Below are positions 31,733 through 40,493 of a DNA stretch of 58,616 nucleotides, piece after piece. This DNA comes from Akkermansia sp. (GTDB lineage: Bacteria; Verrucomicrobiota; Verrucomicrobiia; Verrucomicrobiales; Akkermansiaceae): contig JAFSFD010000046.1 in assembly GCA_017435365.1 (NCBI GenBank), positions 1-58,616 on the forward strand, given 5' to 3'. The notes beneath the pieces were generated by a model. That model saw only the letters and a list, made by a program, of their open reading frames with translations. It was not told the origin of the DNA and did no database searches. Numbering within the stretch: the stretch's first letter is position 1; the number at the start of each line of letters is the position of its first letter. Position numbers and translations under genes: made by a program.

Positions 31733-32853
31733 AGGTAACGATGGAGATGCTGGGCTGGGGCCCGGATTATGCAGAGGCTCTGGCTGCGCTGGGGCACCCG
31801 GAGTGGTACCCCGCCCGCATCATCCGCGAGACCAAGATTAATTTCACCGTGATTGCCAAGGGCAAGGGTGACCACGAGGTGGTGCTTTCCGGCAAGGTGT
31901 GGCACGATGCCGTTTCCGATGCCGACCTGCCTACCGTGGGCGACTGGGTGGCCGTGGACCCGGGGCAGGGGAAGGACCTGCCTGTGATACGCGCCATGCT
32001 GCCGCGCCGCAACCGCTTTTCCCGCAAGGCTCCCGGCCGCAGCTGCGCGGAGCAGGTCATCGGCGCCAATGTGGATATGGTGGTCGTCATCACCGATGCG
32101 GAGAGCGACTACAACCCGCGCCGCATTGAGCGCTACCTGACCCTCATCCGCAAAAGCGGGGCCGAAGCCGTGGTGCTGGTGAACAAGGCCGATACCGCCC
32201 CGGAGGAGGATATGAAGCGCGCGGTGGAGGAAATCCGCGCGCTGGGCTGCAGCGAGGTCTACCCCATCGTGGCCCGCTGGCGCAAGGGCTACCCGCAGTA
32301 TCTGCGCCGTGTGCCCAAGGGCCGCACCATCACCGTGGTCGGTTCCTCCGGCGTGGGCAAGAGTACCTTTGTGAACAGCCTGCTGGGCGATGAATGGCTG
32401 GAAACCGGCCATGTGAACGAAGTCACCGGCAAGGGGCGCCACACCACCGTGGCGCGCGAGCTGGTCATCCTGGCCGGCGGCGGTGTGCTCATTGATAACC
32501 CCGGTATGCGCGAAATTCATATGTGGACGGATGCCGCCACGCTCCGCGCCCAGTTTGCCGACCTGAACGAGCTGGAGAGCCAGTGCCGCTTTGCAGACTG
32601 CTCCCACCGCAAGGATGCCGGCTGCGCCATCCGCGCCGCACTGGAGAATGGCACCCTCACCCAGGAACGCTACGAGCATTTCCTGAACCTGGATGCCGAA
32701 ATTGCCGAGCTGGAGCGCCGCAACGAAAAGCGCCAGATGACCCTGGAGCGCGTGAACCGCCGCGAGAAACGCCACCAGATGCGCAACCGCGAAGACCGCG
32801 AAGACCACCGCCGGAACATGAATCCCCACCGCCGGCAGTACTACTCGGATTGA
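31729..32853 (+). CDS. rsgA: Ribosome small-subunit-dependent GTPase A
   Basis: Circularly permuted GTPase that assists late 30S maturation; 374 aa. An N-terminal OB-fold, then the permuted order G4 (VNKAD), G1 (GSSGVGKSTFVNSLLG), G3 (DNPGMREI), and a zinc site with Cys-Cys-His-Cys in CRFADCSHRKDAGC. The C-terminal 60 residues are very Arg-rich (many RNRED/HRRN repeats), longer than usual and probably RNA-binding. Four-base overlap with coaB. Confidence 0.96.
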   Translation: MKVTMEMLGWGPDYAEALAALGHPEWYPARIIRETKINFTVIAKGKGDHEVVLSGKVWHDAVSDADLPTVGDWVAVDPGQGKDLPVIRAMLPRRNRFSRKAPGRSCAEQVIGANVDMVVVITDAESDYNPRRIERYLTLIRKSGAEAVVLVNKADTAPEEDMKRAVEEIRALGCSEVYPIVARWRKGYPQYLRRVPKGRTITVVGSSGVGKSTFVNSLLGDEWLETGHVNEVTGKGRHTTVARELVILAGGGVLIDNPGMREIHMWTDAATLRAQFADLNELESQCRFADCSHRKDAGCAIRAALENGTLTQERYEHFLNLDAEIAELERRNEKRQMTLERVNRREKRHQMRNREDREDHRRNMNPHRRQYYSD

Positions 32854-32894
32854 GGATTGACTATTGGGAACTTCTATAAATTCGAAACGAATCA

Positions 32895-33008
32895 ACAAAT
32901 TGACTTTGTCGTTGTCGGGGCACGGGACTTCAGTCCCGAAATAACGGTGCTTCCAATCGGGACTGAAGTCCCGTGCTCCGACAGAGTTCCCCCACAAATT
33001 CCAATTTG
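32895..33008 (-). repeat. 116-bp palindromic repeat, copy B (inverted)
   Basis: Reverse complement of the element at 30023-30138, with the same paired CGGGACT palindromes and CAAATTGGAATTTG arm. It lies between the convergent ends of rsgA and tyrA. Together, A and B bracket the coaB-rsgA unit as a 2.9-kb inverted pair. Confidence 0.9.
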
Positions 33009-33028
33009 ATGGACTTTTTAGAAGTTCC

Positions 33029-33916
33029 CTATTGGGAAGAAAGGGTGTTCCTCACTGTTTCGCGTGCCTCTTTGGCGGCAATGAGCCACTGGCGCACGCC
33101 TTCCTTATCCTGCGTTTCAAGGAGGTCGATGAGGTGGTGCAGGTCGTTCACGCAGTCGTGCAGGGCGGCGCGCACGGCCACGTCGTTTTCCCAGAGGATA
33201 TCGGCCCACATGTTGGCCCCGCCGGAGCAGACGCGGGTGGTATCGCGGAAACCGCTGGCGGCCAGGCGCTGCAGGTCTTCCATGGGTTCCTGGCCCAGGG
33301 TGGCGCCGCGGGCGCAGAGGGCGGCCAGGATGTGCGGGCAGTGGGAGATGCGTGCCACGGTGCGGTCGTGGTTCACCGAATCCATCACATAGGTGCTGGT
33401 ACCCAGTGCTTCCCAGAAGGCGGCGAGCTGCTGTACCCTGGCCTCGGGGGCGCCGTGCGGGTTGGTGATGGCCACGGTGGCGCCTTTGATGAGGTCGGCC
33501 CGGGCGTTTTCGATACCCTGGGTTTCAGCTCCGGCCATGGGGTGGGAGCCGATAAAGCAGCGCCCGCGATTGGTGAGCATGCTGCCGGTGGTGCGGTGCA
33601 CATAGGCCTTCACCGAGCCGATATCGGTGATGATGGCCTCTTTGGAGACCGCCGAGAGGATGTAGCGGGAAAGTTCCTCAAACGCACCGATGGGGGTGGC
33701 CAGGATGATGAGTCCGGCACCCCTGGCGGCCTCGCGGGCATCGGTGAAGGTGTGCTCCGTGATTCCCTTTTCCTTTACAAAGTCAAGCGGCTGCCGACGG
33801 CGGGCCCAGATGCGGAGCTCGCAGCCGGGCAGGTGCTGCTGCACGGCCATGGCAATGGAGCCGCCGAGCAGGCCGGGGCCCAGGATGCACACGGATTTGA
33901 AAGGAGGTTCGGCCAT
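33029..33916 (-). CDS. tyrA: Prephenate dehydrogenase
   Basis: Oxidatively decarboxylates prephenate in tyrosine synthesis; 295 aa, NAD(P)-dependent. Rossmann motif CILGPGLLGGS, then ILATPIGAF, ITDIGSVKAYV, the substrate/catalytic loop GSHPMAGAETQG, and NHDRTVARISHCPHILAA with the active-site His. No chorismate mutase or ACT domain. It follows a lipoprotein gene by 3 bases. Confidence 0.94.
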   Translation of the reverse strand: MAEPPFKSVCILGPGLLGGSIAMAVQQHLPGCELRIWARRRQPLDFVKEKGITEHTFTDAREAARGAGLIILATPIGAFEELSRYILSAVSKEAIITDIGSVKAYVHRTTGSMLTNRGRCFIGSHPMAGAETQGIENARADLIKGATVAITNPHGAPEARVQQLAAFWEALGTSTYVMDSVNHDRTVARISHCPHILAALCARGATLGQEPMEDLQRLAASGFRDTTRVCSGGANMWADILWENDVAVRAALHDCVNDLHHLIDLLETQDKEGVRQWLIAAKEARETVRNTLSSQ

Positions 33917-33919
33917 GCG

Positions 33920-34522
33920 TTACGGCACGTAGAAGTGGAAGTTGGTGCCGCGCACCTTCAGCTCCTTGCCGCTGGGGTAGGGCTTGCCGTTCTTATCCAC
34001 CACGCGGATAGTCTTGCTGGGGTTGAGCGGGTTATACACGCGGGTGGGGTCACCCGGCACGCGGGTGGCCACCGGGATGGGGCCGGTGTTGGTAATCTTG
34101 CTCATATCCGTTGCGGCGGATGCTGCCGCAGCAGGTTGCGCTGCCGTTGCCGGCTTGGCTGCGGGGGCAGGCTTGGTCACGATGGGGGTGAGGGCCGGTG
34201 CAGCTGCCTTTGGCTGGGCAGGCGCGGCGGCTGGTCTGGGTGCCGGAATCGGGGCCATGCTCTGCGTGCCGGGCACGATGGGCCTGGTCAGGTCCAGCGG
34301 TGCATTAGCCGGCTGGCTGATGGGCTGGCTGGCTACCGGATCCGGAATGGGAGCCTGTTGAATGCCAGCCGGCTGGGTGGTCACCCAGGTGTCCGGGTAG
34401 GTGGTGCGCCCGGCACTTCCCTGATACGGCATATCGGGTACGGTGGGGGTGTAGTACACGCACGAACTGAGCGCGCTGCAGACGAGCGACAGCATAAGGA
34501 ATCGGCTGGTTTTCTTCTTCAT
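33920..34522 (-). CDS. Pro/Ala-rich lipoprotein
   Basis: 200 aa; signal with lipobox LSSC, then about 110 residues rich in Pro, Ala and Thr (low complexity, probably an extended linker across the cell wall), then a compact C-terminal 45 residues (RVVDKNGKPYPSGKELKVRG). Function unknown. Co-transcribed with tyrA, which starts 3 bases after its stop; own promoter upstream. Confidence 0.75.
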   Translation of the reverse strand: MKKKTSRFLMLSLVCSALSSCVYYTPTVPDMPYQGSAGRTTYPDTWVTTQPAGIQQAPIPDPVASQPISQPANAPLDLTRPIVPGTQSMAPIPAPRPAAAPAQPKAAAPALTPIVTKPAPAAKPATAAQPAAAASAATDMSKITNTGPIPVATRVPGDPTRVYNPLNPSKTIRVVDKNGKPYPSGKELKVRGTNFHFYVP

Positions 34523-34552
34523 AAGGGAAAGCTTTACAGGTTCTTTAAGATA

Positions 34553-34580
34553 AGTTAAATCTATTTGTGAAAAATGTCAA
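34553..34580 (-). promoter_or_regulatory. Promoter of the lipoprotein-tyrA unit
   Basis: Minus strand TTGACA (34575-34580), 16-base spacer, TAACTT (34553-34558). It is divergent from the MFS promoter. Confidence 0.5.
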
Positions 34581-34623
34581 TCTAAATTCCGCGCGTGAAA
34601 GATGATAGTTGCAATATTTGGAT

Positions 34624-34652
34624 TTGACTAACATTCCGGTCAGGAGTAAACT
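34624..34652 (+). promoter_or_regulatory. Promoter of the MFS gene
   Basis: TTGACT (34624-34629), 17-base spacer, TAAACT (34647-34652), then 10 bases to the ATG at 34663; nearly leaderless. Confidence 0.55.
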
Positions 34653-34662
34653 GGCTCCAGCT

Positions 34663-35859
34663 ATGAACAAGCCCATGCCAGAACAGCCGCTTTCGAGGCT
34701 TTGGACGGCGAATTACACGCGCGCCTGGGTGGCCAATTTCCTTTTGTTTTTTTCGTTCATGATAATGGCTCCGCTCTTTCCGGTGTATCTGAGCACGGAG
34801 TTCGGGGCAGATAAGGACACCATCGGCTGGGTGCTGGCGGGGTACAGCATTACGGCGGTGCTGGCGCGTTTTGTGAGCGGGTGGCTGGTGGATAGTTTTC
34901 CGCGCATGGTGGTGCTGGTCACCAGTTATGTGGTTTTTACACTCTGCACCGGGGCTTATCTGCTGGCGGGCAGCCTGCTGGCCTTTGCGGTGGTGCGCAC
35001 GCTGCACGGAATCCCCTTCGGGGCCACCACGGTGGCCAATAGTACAGTGGCGGTGGATTCTCTGCCGTTCAGCCGCCGGGCAGAGGGTATCGGCTACTAC
35101 GGCCTGAGCAACAATGTGGCCACGGCTCTGGCACCCAGTGCGGGGCTGGCTATCTATGGTGTCTGGGCGGATTTCCGGCTGCTCATGTGGGTGGGCGTGG
35201 TGCTGGCCGTGGTGGGGGTGCTGGTCACGAATTCGACGCGTCTGCCGCGGCGGCCGCGTCCGTTGCCGCGCAAGCCCTTCAGTTTCAGGAAACTTATTCT
35301 CTGGCGCGGGTGGAGCCAGGGACTTGCCACCGTCTGCTTTGCCTTTGCCTACGGTGTCATCTCCACCTATGTGGCGTTGTACAGCATCGAGGTGCTGGGC
35401 GTTTCCCGTGGAACCGGACTATTCTTCCTGCTGTTCTCTACCGGGCTTATCCTCTCTCGCCTGATTGGCAGCCGCACGCTGAGGCAGGGTAAGATTGTGC
35501 AGAATGCGGTAGTGGGCGTCAGCTTCAGCATAGTGGGTTATACTCTGTTTGCGGGGGTGCAGGCGGAGTGGGCCATGTACCTTTCTGCGCTTATCTGCGG
35601 CCTGGGGAATGGCCATTTCTTTCCCGCCGTGCAGAATATGTTCATCAATATGTGCGGTAAGGATGAGCGTGGTACGGCGAATTCGACCCTCTTCGTTTCC
35701 TGGGATATAGGCGCCGGTATAGGTACTTTGCTGGGCGGGGTGCTGGCCGAATCTTTCGGCTTCGGACCGGCATTCCGGGTGGCTGCCCTGGTGAATCTGG
35801 CCGGGGCCCTGCTCATGTTCTTCTACGGCTGCGCGGCGTATCGGCGGACTCAGGTGTAG
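34663..35859 (+). CDS. Major facilitator superfamily transporter
   Basis: 398 aa with about twelve membrane segments. MFS signatures: the loop 2-3 motif GWVLAGYSITAVLARFVSGWLVD with FPRM after it, and the second-half equivalent around LILSRLIGSRTLRQG; the C-terminus YGCAAYRRTQV is short. Resembles drug- or arabinose-efflux type carriers; substrate not predictable. The ATG at 34663 is fixed by the promoter just upstream. Confidence 0.85.
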   Translation: MNKPMPEQPLSRLWTANYTRAWVANFLLFFSFMIMAPLFPVYLSTEFGADKDTIGWVLAGYSITAVLARFVSGWLVDSFPRMVVLVTSYVVFTLCTGAYLLAGSLLAFAVVRTLHGIPFGATTVANSTVAVDSLPFSRRAEGIGYYGLSNNVATALAPSAGLAIYGVWADFRLLMWVGVVLAVVGVLVTNSTRLPRRPRPLPRKPFSFRKLILWRGWSQGLATVCFAFAYGVISTYVALYSIEVLGVSRGTGLFFLLFSTGLILSRLIGSRTLRQGKIVQNAVVGVSFSIVGYTLFAGVQAEWAMYLSALICGLGNGHFFPAVQNMFINMCGKDERGTANSTLFVSWDIGAGIGTLLGGVLAESFGFGPAFRVAALVNLAGALLMFFYGCAAYRRTQV

Positions 35860-35885
35860 GGGCCTGCTTTTGATGGCTTGAAGCT

Positions 35886-35966
35886 CCGGAAATTTTGCCG
35901 TTTCGGTGGATACCACGCCCAGACCCGGAAATTTTGCTGTACAAGCGGGTGAAAAATAAGTAGAAT
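35886..35966 (+). promoter_or_regulatory. Direct repeats and probable promoter upstream of glutamine synthetase
   Basis: CCGGAAATTTTGC occurs at 35886-35898 and again at 35925-35937, 39 bases apart. A -10 box TAGAAT lies at 35961-35966, with a poor -35 (TGTACA, 35938-35943) that abuts the second copy. The placement suggests binding of an activator or repressor. This is inference from position only. Confidence 0.4.
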
Positions 35967-36022
35967 CAGCGCGTCGCGGCGTATAGAGATACCCGCACGA
36001 ATGATACAACCAGTGTACCACA

Positions 36023-38128
36023 ATGGCTGAAGAAAGCACAAAGAACCCCATGGAAGCCCTTGAGGCTTTGTACGGAAGTGATACCTTTGGTATCAAGACC
36101 ATGGAGAAGTACCTCTCCAAGAGTGCCTTCAAGAAGATGATGCAAACCATCCAGATGGGGGGCAAGCTTGATATGGGCATTGCGGATGAAGTGGCGCAGG
36201 CCATGAAGGTGTGGGCTCTCTCCAAGGGTGCCACGCACTACACGCACTGGTTCCAGCCGCTTTCTGATGCCACAGCCGAAAAGCATGATTCCTTCGTGGA
36301 GCCGGATGGCAAGGGTGGCATGATTTTCGAGTTTACCGGTAAGAATCTCATTCAGGCAGAGCCGGATGCTTCTTCCTTCCCCAGTGGCGGCATCCGCGCC
36401 ACCTTCGAAGCCCGCGGCTACACCGCCTGGGACCCCACCAGCCCGGCTTTCATCAAGCGCACGGCAAACACGGTGACGCTCTGCATCCCGACTGCATTCT
36501 GCTCATACACCGGCGAGGCGCTGGACAAGAAGACGCCGCTGCTGCGCTCCATGGTTGCGGTAGGTCGCCAGACCAAGCGCGTGCTCGAATGCTTCGGCCT
36601 GCACCCCAGCACAGTGGATACGAACCTGGGGGCTGAGCAGGAATACTTCCTCATCGACCGCGACCTGTACATCCGGCGTCCGGACCTCATCGAGACGGGG
36701 CGCACTCTGTTCGGCTGTCTGCCGCCCAAGCACCAGCAGATGGAGGACCACTATTTCGGCTCCATCAAGGAGCGCGTGCTGGAGTTCATGACTTCGGTCG
36801 ACCATGCACTGTGGGCTCTCGGCGTGCCTTCCAAGACCCGCCACAATGAAGCGGCTCCCGGCCAGTTCGAAATCTGCCCGCTGTTCGAGCCCTGCAATGT
36901 GGCTGTGGACCATAACGTGATGATTATGGACATTCTGGAGCGTCAGGCTCTGAAGTTCAACCTGGTCTGCCTGCTGCACGAGAAGCCGTACAGCTCGGTG
37001 AACGGCAGCGGCAAGCACAACAACTGGTCGCTCTCCACCCCGGAGCTCGGCTCCCTGTTCTCCCCTGGCAAGACCCCGCACAGCAATGTGCTCTTCCTCA
37101 CCTTCCTGGCCAGCGTGATTCAGTGCATCGACCGCCATGCCGACCTGCTGCGTGCCTCCATCTCCAAGGCCGGTAATGACCACCGCCTGGGTGCGGCCGA
37201 GGCTCCCCCCGCCATCATGAGTATCTTCCTGGGGGATGAGCTCACCGATATCGTGGAGCAGATTATGCATGGCGGTGCCAAATCCTCCTGTACCAAGACC
37301 ACCATGGAACTGGGGGTGGATACCCTGCCGGAGCTCCCGAAGGATACCACCGACCGCAATCGTACCTCGCCCTTTGCATTCACCGGCAACAAGTTCGAGT
37401 TCCGCGGCGTGGGCTCCTCCCAGACCTGCGCCTGGCCCATGACCGTGCTGAATACCATCATGGCTGAATCGCTGGATGAGGTGGCCACCCGCCTGGAGCC
37501 CGTGGCCGGCACTCCCGCCTTCAAGGAAGAGGTGCACAAGCTCATTGCCGAGATGATTACCGAGCACAGCCGCATCATCTTCAACGGCAACGGTTATTCT
37601 GATGAATGGGTGCAGGAGGCGGAGCGCCGCGGCCTGCCCAATATCAAGTCCACCCCGGAGGCCCTGGAGGTGCTCTCCCGCCCGGATACGCTGGAGCTCA
37701 TGCAGAAGTACGGCGTGCTTTCCAACGCCGAGCTGCTGGCCCGCAAGGAAATCCAGATTGAGAACTACGAGAAGCTCATCGATATCGAGGCCAAGACCTG
37801 CCTTAACATGCTGGAGACTATTTACATGCCCGCCATCGCGGAGCAGATGACCCAGATTTGCAATACAGTGGCTGCGATTCAGGCTTCCGGCATCTCCGCC
37901 GGGCTGAAGGCTGCCACAGGCAAGGCCGAGGCAGTGGGCGCACTTTACGACCTGCTGCCCGACCGCATCTCCGACCTGGCCGCCGCCATCGAGGAGGGAA
38001 GCCCCGCCCACATGCGCACTGCCATGGTGGCTGCCCGCGAGGTGGTGGATAAGCTTGAAACGATGGTGGATGCCGACCTGTGGCCGGTGCCTACCTATGC
38101 CGAGATGCTGAATATCCACAGCAAGTAA
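36023..38128 (+). CDS. glnN: Glutamine synthetase type III
   Basis: Assimilates ammonium by making glutamine from glutamate and ATP; 701 aa, the length of GSIII, far longer than GSI. Motifs: NLGAEQEYFLIDR, KTRHNEAAPGQFEICPLFE, NGSGKHNNWSLST (GSIII-type signature), AAEAPPAIMSIFLG and NRTSPFAFTGNKFEFR. The C-terminal 150 residues hold the GSIII-specific helical extension. Monocistronic: own upstream control region and a strong terminator. Confidence 0.96.
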   Translation: MAEESTKNPMEALEALYGSDTFGIKTMEKYLSKSAFKKMMQTIQMGGKLDMGIADEVAQAMKVWALSKGATHYTHWFQPLSDATAEKHDSFVEPDGKGGMIFEFTGKNLIQAEPDASSFPSGGIRATFEARGYTAWDPTSPAFIKRTANTVTLCIPTAFCSYTGEALDKKTPLLRSMVAVGRQTKRVLECFGLHPSTVDTNLGAEQEYFLIDRDLYIRRPDLIETGRTLFGCLPPKHQQMEDHYFGSIKERVLEFMTSVDHALWALGVPSKTRHNEAAPGQFEICPLFEPCNVAVDHNVMIMDILERQALKFNLVCLLHEKPYSSVNGSGKHNNWSLSTPELGSLFSPGKTPHSNVLFLTFLASVIQCIDRHADLLRASISKAGNDHRLGAAEAPPAIMSIFLGDELTDIVEQIMHGGAKSSCTKTTMELGVDTLPELPKDTTDRNRTSPFAFTGNKFEFRGVGSSQTCAWPMTVLNTIMAESLDEVATRLEPVAGTPAFKEEVHKLIAEMITEHSRIIFNGNGYSDEWVQEAERRGLPNIKSTPEALEVLSRPDTLELMQKYGVLSNAELLARKEIQIENYEKLIDIEAKTCLNMLETIYMPAIAEQMTQICNTVAAIQASGISAGLKAATGKAEAVGALYDLLPDRISDLAAAIEEGSPAHMRTAMVAAREVVDKLETMVDADLWPVPTYAEMLNIHSK

Positions 38129-38145
38129 GCTTCAATATAAAAAAA

Positions 38146-38179
38146 GCCCCAACCGTTGCGATGCTGCTCCGGTTGGGGC
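38146..38179 (+). terminator. Terminator of glnN
   Basis: A perfect 10-bp stem (GCCCCAACCG / CGGTTGGGGC), preceded by an A-run and followed by ATTTT, 17 bases past the stop. Confidence 0.85.
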
Positions 38180-38250
38180 ATTTTCTGTGTGTTTGGCGTG
38201 GCCGGAACTCCAATTACACGCAGGAAGCCGCAGACTCTGCGCTTTTGTGC

Positions 38251-38279
38251 TTGCAAAAGTGTGGGTGGAGCGTTAGAAT
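38251..38279 (+). promoter_or_regulatory. Promoter of the hexosamine salvage pair
   Basis: TTGCAA (38251-38256), 17-base spacer, TAGAAT (38274-38279). The predicted leader of about 38 bases is unusually long for this window. Confidence 0.6.
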
Positions 38280-38322
38280 GAGCCTGTACGAAACGTACTG
38301 AAAATTTCTAATTAACAATATC

Positions 38323-39231
38323 ATGAAACCTACACTTCTTGTTCTCGCAGCAGGTATGGGCAGCCGTTACGGTGGCCTTAAGCAGCTTGACCCTATGGGC
38401 CCCAACGGTGAAGTAATTCTCGATTACTCCGTGTACGATGCCATCCGCGCCGGTTTCGGTAAGGTGGTTTTCATTATCCGCAAGGATTTTGAGGAAGTTT
38501 TCAAGGCCCAGGTGGGCGCCCGTTTTGCCGGTAAGATTGAAGTGGACTATGCTTTCCAGGCTCTTGATGACCTGCCTGAGGGGTACAGCGTGCCTGAAGG
38601 CCGCGTGAAGCCCTGGGGTACCGCCCACGCTCTTCTCGCAGCTCGCGATGTGGTGAAGGAACCCTTCGGTGTGGTGAATGCCGATGACTTCTACGGCGCC
38701 GATGCTTTCCAGAAAGCCGCCGATTTCCTGACCGCCACTCCCGCTGCTGATGGCAAGGAACACTACGGCATGATCGGCTATCCCCTCAAGAATACCCTCA
38801 GCGACCACGGTGATGTGAACCGCGGTATCTGCGGTATCAAGGATGGCTACCTCGACAGCGTTGAGGAATATACCAAGATTAAGATGGAGGAAGACGGTGT
38901 TTGCCGTGGCGACAGCCTGAGCGGCGAGCGTAACCCTGTAGACCCCGAGGAGCTTGTTTCCATGAACTTCTGGGTATTCCCCGCCAGCTTCATCGATCAG
39001 ATCAAGGACCACTTCACCCGCTTCCTGGCTGCTCACGGCAGCGAGCTGAAGAGCGAGTGCTACATCCCCACCGTGGTGGACGAACTCATCCACAACGGCA
39101 AGGCTGATTGCAGCGTCATCAAGACCACGGCCAACTGGCTCGGTGTGACCTATCCCAGCGACAAGCCCGCTGTGGTGGAAAGCATTGCCAAGCTTGTGGA
39201 GGATGGCGTGTACCCCGCCAAACTCGGTTAA
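38323..39231 (+). CDS. Sugar-phosphate nucleotidylyltransferase
   Basis: 302 aa of the NTP_transferase fold. The nucleotide-binding start LVLAAGMGSRYGGLKQLDPMGP is clear, followed by VNADDFYGADAF with the metal-binding Asp. It most likely uses UTP to activate a hexosamine 1-phosphate made by the kinase encoded 4 bases downstream. Exact sugar and nucleotide are inferred from the partner. Confidence 0.85.
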   Translation: MKPTLLVLAAGMGSRYGGLKQLDPMGPNGEVILDYSVYDAIRAGFGKVVFIIRKDFEEVFKAQVGARFAGKIEVDYAFQALDDLPEGYSVPEGRVKPWGTAHALLAARDVVKEPFGVVNADDFYGADAFQKAADFLTATPAADGKEHYGMIGYPLKNTLSDHGDVNRGICGIKDGYLDSVEEYTKIKMEEDGVCRGDSLSGERNPVDPEELVSMNFWVFPASFIDQIKDHFTRFLAAHGSELKSECYIPTVVDELIHNGKADCSVIKTTANWLGVTYPSDKPAVVESIAKLVEDGVYPAKLG

Positions 39232-39235
39232 GTAT

Positions 39236-40327
39236 ATGTACGATCTTCAGAAAATTGCCGGGATGTTCGACATCCGCGCCGACTATGTGTTCGGCGAGTC
39301 CTACGGTTCCGGTCATATCAATGATACCTTCCGCATCGAGGTGGAGCAGGCCGGTATCCGCGTGCGTTACATCCTGCAGCGCGTGAACAGCAATGTGTTC
39401 CGCCAGCCCATCGGCCTGATGGAGAACGTGAAGCGCGTGACGGATGAAGCCCTGCGCGTGCTGCTGGAGGAAGGCTGCAAGGAAGCCTATCGCCGCACCC
39501 TCACTATCATCCCCGCCAAGGACGGCAAGCCCTACGCTCAGGATGAGGAGGGCAACGTGTGGCGTGTGTATCCTTTTATTGAGCGTGCCCGCACCTTCGA
39601 TATGATTGAGAACCCCGGCCAGTGTGTCGAGGTGGCCCGTGCTTTCGGTAATTTCCAGAAGCTGGGTGCCAATCTTCCCGGTGCACCCCTCTTTGAGACC
39701 ATACCTGACTTCCACAACACCACGAAGCGCTTCCAGAACTTCCAGAAGGCCATCGCCGCCGACCCCCTGGGCCGCGCCAAGGATGTGCAGAAGGAAATCG
39801 ACTGGTACCTCTCCCGCGAGGCCGACTGCCACAAGGTGGTGAACTACCTTGCCAGCGGCGAGCTGCCCCTGCGCGTGACCCACAACGACACCAAGCTGAA
39901 CAACGTGATGCTTGACGATGTGACCGGTGAGGGTATCTGCGTGATTGACCTGGATACCACCATGCCCGGCTCCGCCCTGTATGACTTCGGTGATATGATC
40001 CGCACCTCCACCTCTCCCGCTGCTGAGGACGAGAAGGATCTCTCACTGGTCACCATGCGCATGGAGTACTTCGAGGCTCTGGCCAAGGGCTACTGCGAGG
40101 CGGCTACCTTCCTGACCCCGCTTGAGAAGGAACTGCTTCCGTTCTCCGGTAAGCTCCTCACCATGGAGTGCGGTATGCGCTTCCTGACGGACTACCTCGA
40201 GGGCGATACCTACTTCAAGATCAAGCGCCCCGAGCACAACCTCGACCGCACCCGCACCCAGATGGCCCTCGTGGAATCCATCGAGGCCCAGATGGACGAG
40301 ATGATGAAGGTTGTGGCCAAGTACTGA
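39236..40327 (+). CDS. N-acetylhexosamine 1-kinase-like (APH-family) sugar kinase
   Basis: 363 aa with the aminoglycoside-phosphotransferase fold: glycine-rich start FGESYGSGHINDTFRIE, Brenner motif THNDTKLNNVML (catalytic Asp), metal motif VIDLDTTMPG and DFGD. The C-terminal FLTDYLEGDTYFKIKRPEHN is typical of NahK-like kinases that phosphorylate GlcNAc or GalNAc at C1. With the preceding nucleotidyltransferase it would salvage hexosamine from mucin glycans to UDP-sugar. Start at ATG 39236, 4 bases after the upstream stop. Substrate is inferred. Confidence 0.82.
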   Translation: MYDLQKIAGMFDIRADYVFGESYGSGHINDTFRIEVEQAGIRVRYILQRVNSNVFRQPIGLMENVKRVTDEALRVLLEEGCKEAYRRTLTIIPAKDGKPYAQDEEGNVWRVYPFIERARTFDMIENPGQCVEVARAFGNFQKLGANLPGAPLFETIPDFHNTTKRFQNFQKAIAADPLGRAKDVQKEIDWYLSREADCHKVVNYLASGELPLRVTHNDTKLNNVMLDDVTGEGICVIDLDTTMPGSALYDFGDMIRTSTSPAAEDEKDLSLVTMRMEYFEALAKGYCEAATFLTPLEKELLPFSGKLLTMECGMRFLTDYLEGDTYFKIKRPEHNLDRTRTQMALVESIEAQMDEMMKVVAKY

Positions 40328-40349
40328 TTGCTTCATTAATCTGTTTTCA

Positions 40350-40384
40350 GCCCTGCCGGAGCCTCTTGCCCCGGCAGGGCTTTT
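40350..40384 (+). terminator. Terminator of the hexosamine salvage pair
   Basis: An inverted repeat GCCCTGCCGG / CCGGCAGGGC (40350-40380) followed by TTTT, 22 bases after the kinase stop. Confidence 0.85.
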
Positions 40385-40389
40385 GATGC

Positions 40390-40490
40390 TTGTCGTTCCG
40401 ACAAAAGTACGAAGTACAAGTTTCGCGAGCCTTGTGGCTCGCCATTGTACATCAAATAATTCCATACTGGCGGGCGAATGCCCGCGGAAT
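40390..40490. repeat. Palindromic intergenic repeat, copy 2
   Basis: Related to 2484-2635: TTGTCGTTCCGACAAAA, then the palindromes GAGCCTTGTGGCTC and GCGGGCGAATGCCCGC joined by GCCATTGTACATCAAATAAT. The long inverted termini of the first copy are missing. It ends 3 bases before the recO stop. Confidence 0.8.
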
Positions 40491-40493
40491 TTA

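Noticed and set aside
36503..38119. 538-aa open frame opposite glutamine synthetase
   Set aside because: Antisense shadow with low-complexity His/Gly/Leu composition.
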